From contig NZ_CP029287.2 of assembly GCF_003201675.2 (NCBI RefSeq), positions 930,001 through 994,000 of the forward strand: a stretch of 64,000 nucleotides of DNA, in the 5' to 3' direction. Position 1 is the first letter of the stretch. Every line of letters starts with the position of its first letter. The translations under genes were made by a program, and so were the position numbers. The notes below the pieces were generated by a model, which ran no database searches, had not been told where the DNA came from, and saw nothing but the letters and a program-made list of their open reading frames with translations. Shown piece after piece: positions 55,594 to 64,000 of the stretch. Origin of the DNA: Metallosphaera hakonensis JCM 8857 = DSM 7519 (lineage in GTDB: Archaea > Thermoproteota > Thermoprotei_A > Sulfolobales > Sulfolobaceae).

Positions 55594-57699
55594 GTGAAGA
55601 GTGAAATATTACTCTTATTAATCTTCATGATGGTCGTCATTCCTATTACACATTCTCAATCTCCTCCATTCTACGCTATACCCAATATACAATCAGTGAA
55701 CGGGTTCTTCTATTCAAATGTAACTCATGACACCTACGTTGTGGGAAGTTATGAGGGCCAAATTTACGTTTGGATGAACTACACTCCGATTCCCATAGCC
55801 CAAGGCTTCGTAAACACGAGTTCCCTTCAGGGAGATTACGTCGTGATAGAGGGATACGTGGTGATTAACTCCTCTCAATACCCAAGGATTTGGATCTTCA
55901 ACACTCTAAATGAAAAGATCAACACAATCAATACAAACATTGCTTACAATATTGTTGGGAGCCTGGATAACGTATTAATTCTTACCTACAACCAGGATAA
56001 ATATCTATACTTGACTGGCTTAAACTTGGCCACAGGTAAATTCGTTACTAACTCTTTTCCTCTGAATCCAGACTTCAATGCTGGGGTATTGCTTGTTAAC
56101 ACCACGGGAAATATTGCCAATCTCCTGATCTGGTTCTCAAACGATGGAGCTCTTCAGGTCAACTCTTTGCAGATTCAGAGTCTAGGGTCCTCCATCCTCC
56201 AGGGAGCTACGCAACTCATAGTTCAGGTTAATAACGGATTAGTGATTAACGTCACATCGAACCAAGGGGAGATAGCGCTTACAATATCAGGTTCACCTTC
56301 TTATCTTGTCATGATAGGTAAATCTACAATTATTAAAGAGATCCCTAACCTAAATAATTACATTGGGACTTGGATACTGGGGGATACTGCCTATCTCCTG
56401 AACGGGAATTCACTGATTACGGTATCTTCCAATGTTAATCAAGTCTCGCTTCCTGGTCAGGCAAATCTTGTGGTCCCGGGTCCGTTCAACCTCTCTTACG
56501 TTTGGATAGGAAACGAAATTGTGGTGTCCACAGGAACATCCATCTCCTCAATAAATTCGTCCGTTGGCTTCAATGCCCAGAAACTTCTATATGAGGATGG
56601 CGGAACCGGGTATATAACATATCCAGGAGGAATCGCTGAAATCAATCTCTACACAGGCCAACTACAAACTTTTCCGCTTCAGGGGACCTTTCGGGGATAT
56701 GCCGTGGGTCCTGGAACGATCTTTGTCCTAACCATGAGTAGTAATCAAGCTAACGTTTTCACCATCACCTTGGTTCCCTCATTCACTGCCGAGATCTTCG
56801 TGAACTACAATGGCGAGTGGACGTTGTTACTAGGCAACGTGGATGTTAACTTGTCAGGTTCACTGACCCTAACGCTTCCAAGTCAAGAATATCACTTCGT
56901 AATAGAGATCGGACAAGGATATGAGCCTATTCACGGGATCGTGTCTCCCTCTAACTCTACTTTCAATGCAACTCCCACTAAATCTTTGTATACAATCGTA
57001 GTTGTTGAGACGGGTATCGAGCAACCGTGGACTCTGGTGATTAATGGAACTCCGTACAACGTTAGTGGGACTCCGTTTAGTGTTATGAAACCTGTGGGCA
57101 CGTACCTCATAAGGATCATGGCTCCACAATATTACACCTTCATTCTGAAATCTCTTCTAGGACAAGACATATCCTACAACCAAGGATCTCCCGTTATCCA
57201 GGTATCTCCCTCTCAAAGCTCCTATTCTTTATCAGGAAAAACCTTTCATAACGTTTCGCTGGTACTTTTAGTTAATTTCTCTGAAGAGAAATTCCCTTTA
57301 ATCGTTAGGACTCAAGGAATTAACTACAGCTGGGTCCTTGACCTTAACGGCACCCTGTTTAATATCACGGGAAACAAAACTCTTGATCTCTATCCTGGAG
57401 TTTACTATGTAAAGGTCTTAAACCCCAACGGGCTAAATTTCAGCGCGCCTCTAATCGTCAAAGTACCTACTAACACTTCCCTCACTGTCACCTTTCTCGA
57501 GACTAAATCGATCGGAAACTCTACGATATCAATCTCCAATACAACTGGGATCGAGACTCCGCCCAATACGACTCAACCCATTTCTACTCCTCCTACCACG
57601 TCCAATTCGTTGAACTTCGTTGGGACATTTTACTTCAAAGCGATATCCCTAGTGGTTCTTTTAGTCGTAGCAATTGCAATCGGTTACAAGATTAAGTGA
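55594..57699 (+). CDS. Large secreted, membrane-anchored beta-repeat protein
   Basis: About 701 residues. GTG 55594, behind a purine-rich ggggg-ag Shine-Dalgarno region, begins the signal peptide (K-S-E-I-L-L-L-L-I-F-M-M-V-V). The middle (~30-390) has repeated beta-strand units, perhaps a propeller. Near residues 460-520 and 565-625 lie two copies of the common archaeal 'V-E-T-G-I ... P-W-T-L-V-I-N-G ... P-V-G-T-Y' surface domain. A Thr/Pro/Ser linker and one C-terminal helix anchor it. Many N-x-S/T sites suggest glycosylation. Function unknown; likely cell surface. Confidence 0.78.
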   Translation: MKSEILLLLIFMMVVIPITHSQSPPFYAIPNIQSVNGFFYSNVTHDTYVVGSYEGQIYVWMNYTPIPIAQGFVNTSSLQGDYVVIEGYVVINSSQYPRIWIFNTLNEKINTINTNIAYNIVGSLDNVLILTYNQDKYLYLTGLNLATGKFVTNSFPLNPDFNAGVLLVNTTGNIANLLIWFSNDGALQVNSLQIQSLGSSILQGATQLIVQVNNGLVINVTSNQGEIALTISGSPSYLVMIGKSTIIKEIPNLNNYIGTWILGDTAYLLNGNSLITVSSNVNQVSLPGQANLVVPGPFNLSYVWIGNEIVVSTGTSISSINSSVGFNAQKLLYEDGGTGYITYPGGIAEINLYTGQLQTFPLQGTFRGYAVGPGTIFVLTMSSNQANVFTITLVPSFTAEIFVNYNGEWTLLLGNVDVNLSGSLTLTLPSQEYHFVIEIGQGYEPIHGIVSPSNSTFNATPTKSLYTIVVVETGIEQPWTLVINGTPYNVSGTPFSVMKPVGTYLIRIMAPQYYTFILKSLLGQDISYNQGSPVIQVSPSQSSYSLSGKTFHNVSLVLLVNFSEEKFPLIVRTQGINYSWVLDLNGTLFNITGNKTLDLYPGVYYVKVLNPNGLNFSAPLIVKVPTNTSLTVTFLETKSIGNSTISISNTTGIETPPNTTQPISTPPTTSNSLNFVGTFYFKAISLVVLLVVAIAIGYKIK

Positions 57700-58303
57700 T
57701 ATTTCGTTCCCGCATTTCTTAAGGTAAGTGATTGTTGAGGATTGAGTTGAGAGATGGAGAGCCTCTCTTGTGGAAATCTGCATCGGTCTGAGCTAAGGAG
57801 CGCTAAATTAAAGCAAGGAACAAATGCAACAATTGGGCAAAGACAGTCCTGTATCACCCTAAATTGACGTCATCCACATGTCAACACCGGGAAGCCTAAG
57901 CAATTGACCTTCCTATACGAGAAAACAGTACGGTTTCTTGGCTCGGCCGAACCATACAACTCAATTCATGGGCGTGATTCTAGCCTCACTGAGGGAAAAT
58001 CTAGGAGTTAATCTATCGCGACCCGCCCTCAGAATTTATACTTGTTCATAGTCTAAAGCGCAATATAGCGTCCAAAGCCACTCGATGTATCAGAGAAGGT
58101 TAAGTTGCCTTTAAAGTCTCAGGAAGTATAATCTTGATGATCATGAGATCTAGTGAGAGTTCTCAATATGATTGGTCTAATTGAGTTTAGTGATAAGTTT
58201 CATTTCGTAATTCGATTTTGAAATCCGTGAAAAGTTCTAGATTCTTCAGTTAAGGTAATTCTCTGAAGATACTAATTTATGTTTCTCAAGCAGAATCAAT
58301 AAC
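57700..58303. other. Non-coding gap
   Basis: About 600 bases with no convincing ORF. It contains the 19-bp string shared with 39579-39597. The promoter of the fix operon should be at its end. Confidence 0.45.
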
Positions 58304-59026
58304 ATGTCAGTTGTAGCTTGTTTTAAGGTAGTTCCAGACGATACCTCAATAAGGGTTATAGGGGGCAAGGTGGAGACGAACGTTCCGTTAAAGGTAAGCA
58401 CATATGATAAGAACGCTATAGAGGAGGCAGTAAGGGTTAAGGAAAAACTTGGATGGAAGGCCATTGGTGTCACGGTTGGTAATACAGACAGGAAAAGCAT
58501 TCGAGACGCTTTATCCATGGGATTGGATGAGGTAGTTGCTATATCATCCGGATACCTAGACGTCTCTGGGACAGCCATGGCCTTGGCTGAAACAATAAGG
58601 TCAATATCACCTAAGCTAGTAATTATGGCAGAATCAACCACGGACAGCAGTACCTCCGCCCTACCTCCGTATCTGGCCGAGGTCTTAGGTTACAATCTTG
58701 TCTCATACGCTAGATCCATCTCCATCCAGGACTCGACAATAAGGGCAGAGAGAAGCGTCGGAGATATAGAGGTAGTTGAATCTCCTCTCCCCGCAGTGGT
58801 GTCTGTGACAGGGGAGATAAACACGCCTAGGACTCCATCGGTGAAACAGATTATGGAGTCCGCAAAGAAACCTGTGAAGCAATCCAGTTTCAGCTCTCAA
58901 CCGCTAAGTGAGTTGGTTGAGGTTAAACCATTCGTTACGGTAAGGAAGAGGGTAATTATTGAGAAGCCAATGGAGGAGGCTGTAGACCAACTAATCAATT
59001 ACTTGAAAGGAGAGGGTGTTCTATGA
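58304..59026 (+). CDS. fixA: Electron transfer flavoprotein beta subunit (FixA-type)
   Basis: A 240-residue ETF beta: V-V-A-C-F-K-V-V-P-D near the start, Y-D-K-N-A-I-E-E-A-V-R near residue 34 and D-E-V-V-A-I. It pairs with the alpha subunit to bind FAD/AMP or a second FAD. It overlaps fixB by 4 nt (ATGA). The four-gene order fixABCX is that of electron-bifurcating or quinone-linked Fix systems. Confidence 0.92.
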   Translation: MSVVACFKVVPDDTSIRVIGGKVETNVPLKVSTYDKNAIEEAVRVKEKLGWKAIGVTVGNTDRKSIRDALSMGLDEVVAISSGYLDVSGTAMALAETIRSISPKLVIMAESTTDSSTSALPPYLAEVLGYNLVSYARSISIQDSTIRAERSVGDIEVVESPLPAVVSVTGEINTPRTPSVKQIMESAKKPVKQSSFSSQPLSELVEVKPFVTVRKRVIIEKPMEEAVDQLINYLKGEGVL

Positions 59027-59886
59027 AGATCCTGGTAATGTCCGAGGATCCGGAGTTCTTCCGCTCTTCAGCCTGGATGGCTCAACAGTTGGGCGGAGAG
59101 ATCCTAGGAATCCATCCCTCAGAGTCGAGGTACGTGGATAAGGTTTACATTCCCAACCTTGAGGGAGCTTGGGAGACAGCTTTGGCAGAGTTCGCGTTCA
59201 CTCTTAAGCCTGACGTAGTTATAGCAGGTGGTACCAGAAGGGACAGAACCTTCGCCTTCTCCCTAGCCGGAAAGATGAGAGCTTCGGTGGCCTCGGAGGT
59301 AATGGAGGCAACTCTCCAGGGGGATAGCCTCCTTGTGAAGAGACCGGTGTATAGCGGTATAGCCGTAGCGACCTTAAAGATGAGACTACCAGCCGTTATA
59401 TCGGTGCAGAAGAACGTTATGGAGCCCAACCTCTTGAAGGGGGAGGTTGAGAAGATTACGTTACCTGGAACTAACTTAATCCTTAAGGAGAGGAAAGTCG
59501 CACAGCAATCAGTTAGCTTGGATAAGGCAAAAATCATTGTGTCCGTGGGGAGAGGAATGGGATCCAAGGAGAACGTCAAGTTCGCAGTGGACTTGGCGAG
59601 AGTACTCAACGGAGCAGTAGGGGGTAGCAGACCGGTGACCGCTGAAATGGGATGGTTACCTGAGGACAGGCAGATAGGTTTGTCCGGGAATAAGGTGAGA
59701 CCACAGCTGTATATAGCCTTGGGGATATCGGGACAGCCTCAGCACATTGCTGGGATAAGGGACTCCAAGGTTATAGTTGCCGTAAATAAGGACAAGAACG
59801 CACCCATCTCCGAGAACTGCGACTACATGATCGTGGGAGACGCCATAGAGTTCTGCAAGGTCCTTACGGGGAGGCTCTCGAAATGA
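59023..59886 (+). CDS. fixB: Electron transfer flavoprotein alpha subunit (FixB-type)
   Basis: A 287-residue ETF alpha. The C-terminal FAD domain shows S-V-G-R-G-M-G, P-V-T-A-E-M-G-W-L-P, G-L-S-G-N-K-V-R-P-Q-L-Y-I-A-L-G-I-S-G-Q-P-Q-H and V-A-V-N-K-D-K-N-A-P-I, all diagnostic. It forms a heterodimer with FixA and transfers electrons to FixC. Confidence 0.94.
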   Translation: MKILVMSEDPEFFRSSAWMAQQLGGEILGIHPSESRYVDKVYIPNLEGAWETALAEFAFTLKPDVVIAGGTRRDRTFAFSLAGKMRASVASEVMEATLQGDSLLVKRPVYSGIAVATLKMRLPAVISVQKNVMEPNLLKGEVEKITLPGTNLILKERKVAQQSVSLDKAKIIVSVGRGMGSKENVKFAVDLARVLNGAVGGSRPVTAEMGWLPEDRQIGLSGNKVRPQLYIALGISGQPQHIAGIRDSKVIVAVNKDKNAPISENCDYMIVGDAIEFCKVLTGRLSK

Positions 59887-61088
59887 GCTTCGATGCAGAC
59901 GTAATAGTTGTGGGAGGCGGACTGGCCGGGCTATCTGCGGGAATCACGGCAAATAGGGAGGGAGTTTCAACCCTGGTCTTGGAGAGGGGAGAGTACTCCG
60001 GGGCCAAGAACGTAAGCGGAGGGAGAATATACGTCCACGCCCTCAGGAATTTAGTTAACATAGACGATGCCCCACTGGAGAAGCCTATAGTTAGGGAGAC
60101 ATATGAAATTTCGTGCGGATCTAGGAAGCTAAACTTCTCCTTCTATGATCCAGAGACAAGGAACAGTTACTCAGTTTTAAGGGCGAAATTCGATCCTTGG
60201 TTAGCAAAGAAAGCGGAGGAGGAGGGCGTCCTAATATCATATGAGACCTTAGTGTATAACGCTGAGCGTGACGTCAACGGGATCACTCTCAAGACAAACA
60301 GGGGAGACCTAAGGGCGAAACTGGTGATTGAGGCAGATGGAGTAACCGCAGGAATATCGAGATACCTTGGAATTAGAAGTCTATCCCCCGATTCACTGAT
60401 GTTGGGCGTGAAGGAGGTCGTGAAACCCGACAACGTTCCAGAGGAGGGAGAGGCTAAGGTTTTGGTGGGCTATCTCAACGGATTACTGGGCGGTGGTTTC
60501 ATGTACGTTAATCAGGACTCTCTCTCCATCGGAGCGACGGTTAAGGTGAACTCTCTACAAGAAGAAAAAATCCTGGCCAGAGATGTGGTTGAGGACTTGA
60601 GAGCGAAACTGAAGGTAGAAGGGGAGGTGCTGGAGTACTCGGCCCATCTAATTCCTTATTACGGATTCAATAAGCTACCCCCGCTAAGTGCTCCAAACGT
60701 CCTAGTGACAGGAGACGCAGCGGGACTCCTAATAAATGATGGATTCGTGATCAGGGGAATGGACCTGGCTATAGGGTCCGGAATGGTGGCAGGTAAGGCC
60801 TCGAAAGTCATCCTGAATCAGGGAGATCCATCTAAAACGGAAGTATACGAGAAGATGCTCGCTGAGTCCTTCGTTTTAAGGGACATGAGGACTGCCAGTA
60901 GGGCATTTCAACTCATGAACAATGAGAGACTATTTAAAACCTATCCTGAACTACTCTGTAATGTATTGGCGAGGATGTTTACCGTGGAAGGAGAAAGGAA
61001 AACCCTCATGAACGTTATGGTTGAAGAGACCAAGTCTAGGGGACTCACCCTGACCCAAATGATAAGGGATTTAATGAAGGTGGTCTAG
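59883..61088 (+). CDS. fixC: FixC / ETF:quinone oxidoreductase-type flavoprotein
   Basis: A 401-residue FAD protein of the geranylgeranyl-reductase/ETF-QO fold: V-I-V-V-G-G-G-L-A-G-L-S-A-G near residue 8, G-A-K-N-V-S-G-G-R near 41, and V-L-V-T-G-D-A-A-G-L near 270. It overlaps fixB by 4 nt. It reduces quinone with electrons from FixAB. Confidence 0.93.
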   Translation: MSFDADVIVVGGGLAGLSAGITANREGVSTLVLERGEYSGAKNVSGGRIYVHALRNLVNIDDAPLEKPIVRETYEISCGSRKLNFSFYDPETRNSYSVLRAKFDPWLAKKAEEEGVLISYETLVYNAERDVNGITLKTNRGDLRAKLVIEADGVTAGISRYLGIRSLSPDSLMLGVKEVVKPDNVPEEGEAKVLVGYLNGLLGGGFMYVNQDSLSIGATVKVNSLQEEKILARDVVEDLRAKLKVEGEVLEYSAHLIPYYGFNKLPPLSAPNVLVTGDAAGLLINDGFVIRGMDLAIGSGMVAGKASKVILNQGDPSKTEVYEKMLAESFVLRDMRTASRAFQLMNNERLFKTYPELLCNVLARMFTVEGERKTLMNVMVEETKSRGLTLTQMIRDLMKVV

Positions 61089-61352
61089 GTGGATCTAATC
61101 AAGAGGCTCTCCCTAAATAAGTACCGAGTGGATAAGGAATCGCACATAAGAGTCAACTTGGACATCTGTAGAACTTGTTCCGAGAAACCCTGTATTAAAG
61201 TCTGCCCTGCAGGTACTTACGAGAGATCCGGTGACGTAATAGAGGTTCACTATGAGAGATGTCTGGAGTGCGGTGCGGCCCTGGTTGCATGTCCCTTTAG
61301 TGCAATAACCTTCAAGTTCCCAGAGGGAGGAGTAAGTTTTAGGTTCGGTTAA
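61089..61352 (+). CDS. fixX: FixX-type ferredoxin
   Basis: An 87-residue ferredoxin starting at GTG 61089 directly after fixC. Cys residues lie in C-R-T-C-S-E-K-P-C-I-K-V-C-P and C-L-E-C-G-A-A-L-V-A-C-P, the FixX pattern that binds one [4Fe-4S] (possibly with a degenerate second motif). It ends 20 bp before IS256-derived sequence. Confidence 0.92.
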   Translation: MDLIKRLSLNKYRVDKESHIRVNLDICRTCSEKPCIKVCPAGTYERSGDVIEVHYERCLECGAALVACPFSAITFKFPEGGVSFRFG

Positions 61353-61369
61353 GAATAATCCGCTCTTAA

Positions 61370-62305
61370 TGAACTGCAGGGCATGAGTAAAAGAGCCGAA
61401 CCGGTTCAGGAAAGAGATGATTCCCTCCTCGTTCCTGGATGGCTTAACGTCTTTAGTTCTGGCTCTTGACTTTTTCTCCCTTTCTTGGATAGCCCTCATT
61501 AAGTTCATCTGAACTCAGAGTTAAATGGAAAGAGGATGGGAAGACTGTCGCTATTACCTTATCCAGGCCTGGGAAGTTGTCACTGACGACCACATCTACC
61601 TTGTTCAATCCCCTGTTCGCAAGCCCGCTCAAGAAGGATTTCCAGCCGTCCAGATCCTCCCTGTCCTTTACGTCGAAACCCAGGACCGACTTGTTTCCAT
61701 CGGGATCAAGTCCTATGGCAACGTAGACAGCCCTTTCCGCCATGGACTTGTTTTCCCTGGACTTCACAAACTTCACATCAACGTAAAGGGCCAGGAGGTC
61801 GTGGGGTAGCTCCTTGGTTCTGAGCTCATTAAGTTTCTTGAATATCCTGTCCGCGACCCTGTCCATCATGGCCTCACTGTAGGGTATTTCCTTTAGGACA
61901 GACTTGACCTGAACTGGGGTCGTTGAGAGAATCAGTTCATGGAGGAACTCCTCATAATTGCTCGTCCTCTCGTACTTCTCAGGCAAGATCTTGGGCCTGA
62001 AACCACCCTTCCTTGTCCTCGGAACCCTAAGCCTAAGAACACCCTCTTCGGTCCTCAGGTATCTGAAATAGGTCCCGTTCTTGTCGTCGTCCTCCACCTC
62101 AAGGTAGGCCTCTCTTTCCTCCATCATGGCCTCCTGCAGGACAATCTCCTCTATCTCCCTGAGGCTGACTCCTCCCCTCATGATTCTCTTTATTTTCTCC
62201 AACACTTCCTCATTCAGTTTCATGATATTATCCCCTTCCTGGTTATTTTTATTTTTTGCCATTATTTTTCACTCTTGACTATCACAACTATAGTGGTTCA
62301 GATGA
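61370..62305 (-). mobile_element. Truncated IS256-type element, copy 2
   Basis: The left end (near 62290, reverse-complemented ctatagttgtgatagtc) and the first ~245 transposase codons closely match the element at 24057. The 3' third is deleted or scrambled: beyond 61520 only decayed transposase sequence (N-L-M-R-A ... S-R-N-E-E-G) is visible to about 61370. No right end is present. Confidence 0.8.
61453..62262 (-). pseudogene. IS256/mutator-family transposase, C-terminally truncated
   Basis: It starts M-A-K-N-K-N-N-Q-E-G-D-N. The catalytic D of L-A-L-Y-V-D-V-K-F-V and of V-V-V-S-D-N-F-P-G-L are present. After F-P-S-S the frame ends in an unrelated tail because the C-I-T-H-L block and the C-terminal catalytic residue are lost. 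It cannot be active. Confidence 0.85.
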
Positions 62306-62427
62306 GGGGACTTCTACATATAGATGGGTACTAAACGGTATTTTCGTGAAATATACAGCTATTGCAGGTAACCCCATCATTGACTTAAGAAAATGTAAGA
62401 GTCAAAGATGTGCCTTATGCACTCTCC

Positions 62428-63174
62428 CTATGTCTTCTTGATTTTGTTAGATCGGGATAAAAACTTCCCCATTCTCTCCTTAGCTTCCCTAGAGGTAGAC
62501 ATGAGGGTAAGTTCCCTTATGGCCTCCCTGACCTCTACCCTGTTCTTTCTAAGCCAGGCTTTAATTACGTCAATAGATTTGGGTTCCATGAGAGCAATCT
62601 TATCTACCACGGCCTCGACTTCGCGGTCAAGATATGGATCGCTAACCACGATGTCCACAAGTCCAATCTCCCTAGCTCTATGGGCATCGATTTCCTCTCC
62701 GGTTATGGCGAGCCATGAGAGGGGACGCCCTATGGCCTTATATCCTACCGAGAGGGCCATGGGAGGAATGAGACCTAATCTTCCCTCAGGTATGGAGAAC
62801 TTCGCTGAAGCCACTGAGACCACCACATCCATAAAGAGAAGAATCTCGCAACCTCCACCATAAGCTAGTCCGTTAACTGCCCCAATTACGGGCTTCTTGG
62901 AATCAATAAGACCGTCAACAGCGTACAGCAAGGTGTTAAAGAACTCCTCTGCCTTGTCCTGCTCCTCTAGGTTAGCCATGGCACCTATGTCATCGCCTGC
63001 ACTGAAGGCTCTCCCAGTGCCGGTGATTATTGTAGCTAACGATCTTGATGAGTCCGCTTTCCTAACATAGTCGCCTAAAAACTTCCATCCCTCGAGATCA
63101 AGAGCGTTAAGTTTCTCTGGCCTATTGAACACTATCCACGTGGTTCTCTCCCTTTCCTGATATAATACTTTCAT
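62428..63174 (-). CDS. Enoyl-CoA hydratase/isomerase family protein
   Basis: A 248-residue crotonase. F-N-R-P-E-K-L-N-A-L near residue 17, G-R-A-F-S-A-G-D-D-I-G-A-M near 54 (CoA/oxyanion loop), N-G-L-A-Y-G-G-G-C-E near 101 and F-S-I-P-E-G-R-L-G-L-I-P near 121 carry the two glutamates of hydratases. Likely acts in beta-oxidation or in the 3-hydroxypropionate/4-hydroxybutyrate cycle. It lies convergently behind fixABCX, separated by an IS relic. Confidence 0.92.
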   Translation of the reverse strand: MKVLYQERERTTWIVFNRPEKLNALDLEGWKFLGDYVRKADSSRSLATIITGTGRAFSAGDDIGAMANLEEQDKAEEFFNTLLYAVDGLIDSKKPVIGAVNGLAYGGGCEILLFMDVVVSVASAKFSIPEGRLGLIPPMALSVGYKAIGRPLSWLAITGEEIDAHRAREIGLVDIVVSDPYLDREVEAVVDKIALMEPKSIDVIKAWLRKNRVEVREAIRELTLMSTSREAKERMGKFLSRSNKIKKT

Positions 63175-63339
63175 GGACTACCTATCTGCGTCACAAACTT
63201 AATTTTATTGTTCCCCTCCCACACCTTACATCTGTTTAATCTTTTGATGAATTGAAATGTCCTAAATTTCTTCTTGTATAGCTAAATACTTTTCAATAAA
63301 ATCAGCGGGACTATACTATCAACAATAGAACTGTTAATC

Positions 63340-63535
63340 CTGCCTGCTACCTCGTTGCGAGCAAGAAGCTCTGGAAGTTCAAGTCCAACAACCTGGTCGA
63401 GACCTTCAACTAGCTCCTGGAGAAGAGGAGGTTCGGGTTGTTTCACTCTCCCTGGAGGATACTTCAGATCGCGCGGGCCATAGCCCTTTACTACAACCTA
63501 TTCACCTGTTTTCTCATCACTGTAATAATATTACG
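63340..63535 (+). pseudogene. Transposase 3' relic
   Basis: Reading frames give fragments such as A-S-K-K-L-W-K-F-K-S-N-N-L-V-E-T-F-N, a stop, then L-L-E-K-R-R-F, and W-R-I-L-Q-I-A-R-A-I-A-L-Y-Y-N. This is the C-terminal pattern of Sulfolobales IS5/ISC1234-like transposases. Stops and missing 5' part show it is a relic. Confidence 0.5.
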
Positions 63536-63609
63536 ATTGTCTTTGTTTCTCTCACTTCCTCAGTAACATACCCAATACTTTGTACATTAAATAAGCCTAA
63601 TTCGGAGCA

Positions 63610-63641
63610 TAATATTACAATTCGCAATGGACTCCTGAACC
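63610..63641 (+). repeat. IS right-end relic shared with 35240-35270
   Basis: attacaattcgcaatggact followed by cctgaaccgccc is nearly the same as 35242-35271 (gtgaatcgccc). The rest of the element is absent. Confidence 0.5.
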
Positions 63642-63775
63642 GCCCAAGTGTCATTAAAGGAATAATTTTCGCTATATTCTAATTTTTTACTATAAACTAT
63701 CAAATTAGATGACTGCATGAGGGCACTCCCTAGCAGGTTAACACCTTGGTTAAGGTTACCTCTCATCTCATCAAG

Positions 63776-63786
63776 ATTTATAACTA
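63776..63786 (+). promoter_or_regulatory. Box A of the VWA gene
   Basis: gatttataact lies about 26-30 nt upstream of ATG 63807, consistent with a leaderless transcript and supporting that start. Confidence 0.45.
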
Positions 63787-63806
63787 AGTTTCCAGAAAAA
63801 ATACTA

Positions 63807-64000
63807 ATGACCTTATCCCTTAGACTTGATGGCTCTCACGCCTTTTCTTGGACGTCGGAGATGAGATCTGCCTTCGCGATTACCATAGTTCCGGAGAAGA
63901 GAAGGGAGGCCCCCCTTGACCTCTTCGTTCTCTTGGACGTCAGCGGATCCATGAACACGTTGGACATAGACCCTGACGGCATAGATCCGAGCATGATTCA
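63807..64000 (+). CDS. VWA-domain protein, 3' end beyond window
   Basis: The ATG at 63807 opens a frame M-T-L-S-L-R-L-D-G-S-H that stays open to the window end. It reaches L-F-V-L-L-D-V-S-G-S-M-N, the D-x-S-x-S metal-ion-dependent adhesion motif of von Willebrand factor A domains, at residues 43-54. Sulfolobales VWA proteins work with kinases, phosphatases and FHA proteins in signalling; nothing visible fixes the role here. Confidence 0.8.
   Translation, partial: MTLSLRLDGSHAFSWTSEMRSAFAITIVPEKRREAPLDLFVLLDVSGSMNTLDIDPDGIDPSMI

Noticed and set aside
1-64000. tRNA, rRNA and CRISPR loci
   Set aside because: Reading both strands by eye for T-loop consensus, rRNA cores and regularly spaced repeats gave no convincing candidate; a covariance search would be decisive.

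Overview
This window reads as a chromosome segment of a thermoacidophilic crenarchaeon of the order Sulfolobales. The evidence is a SoxM-type terminal oxidase locus with sulfocyanin, a TusA / SQR-like / DsrE-like / DUF1641 sulfur cluster, a sedolisin-type acid protease, an archaeal membrane Ser/Thr kinase, A+T-rich box A promoters often close to the start codon, and IS families typical of that order. Moderate G+C with AGG/AGA-rich genes would fit Metallosphaera, Acidianus or Sulfuracidifex; this placement is inference. I saw no rRNA, tRNA or CRISPR array.

Layout. 1-5.2 kb: a partial winged-helix gene with an AbiV/HEPN-like partner, a sulfite-oxidase-type molybdoenzyme, a peroxiredoxin and a processive glycosyltransferase. 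5.3-7.5 kb: a three-gene operon whose AAA ATPase is split by a 211-bp MITE. 7.8-12 kb: a ClC channel, a second MITE, a rhodanese and a HerA-like ATPase. 12.1-14.8 kb: the sulfur-trafficking operon. 15.2-22.6 kb: an ABC exporter, membrane proteins, an M32 carboxypeptidase and a UPF0210/ACT pair.

22.6-29 kb is an IS graveyard: a truncated IS630-type element abutting a frameshifted IS256-type element, TnpB tail relics, an IS630-derived MITE with a nested mini-element, and an orphan A+T-rich gene. 29-33.2 kb: a DmsB-DmsC fusion followed by a four-subunit 2-oxoacid:ferredoxin oxidoreductase. 33.3-40.6 kb: two MFS carriers and a DMT carrier, a secreted S53 protease, and a second IS-relic patch that holds inverted copies of two repeats found earlier.

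40.8-49.8 kb is the respiratory locus: leftward soxE-F-G-H-I plus one membrane gene, diverging from soxM (subunit I/III fusion) and two convergent DUF1404 genes. 50-57.7 kb: small membrane or secreted proteins, a multi-pass receptor-like kinase, a toxin-antitoxin-like nucleotidyltransferase pair with a perfect palindrome across its promoter, and a large secreted beta-rich protein. 58.3-63.2 kb: fixABCX, a second IS256 relic and an enoyl-CoA hydratase. The window ends inside a VWA-domain gene.

The metabolic genes fit aerobic sulfur-based chemolithotrophy or mixotrophy. Sulfide and persulfide sulfur would be handled by the SQR/TusA/DsrE/rhodanese set. Electrons from 2-oxoacids, acyl-CoAs and sulfur compounds would enter the quinone pool through the DmsBC-like, Fix and SQR proteins, and leave through the SoxM supercomplex to oxygen.
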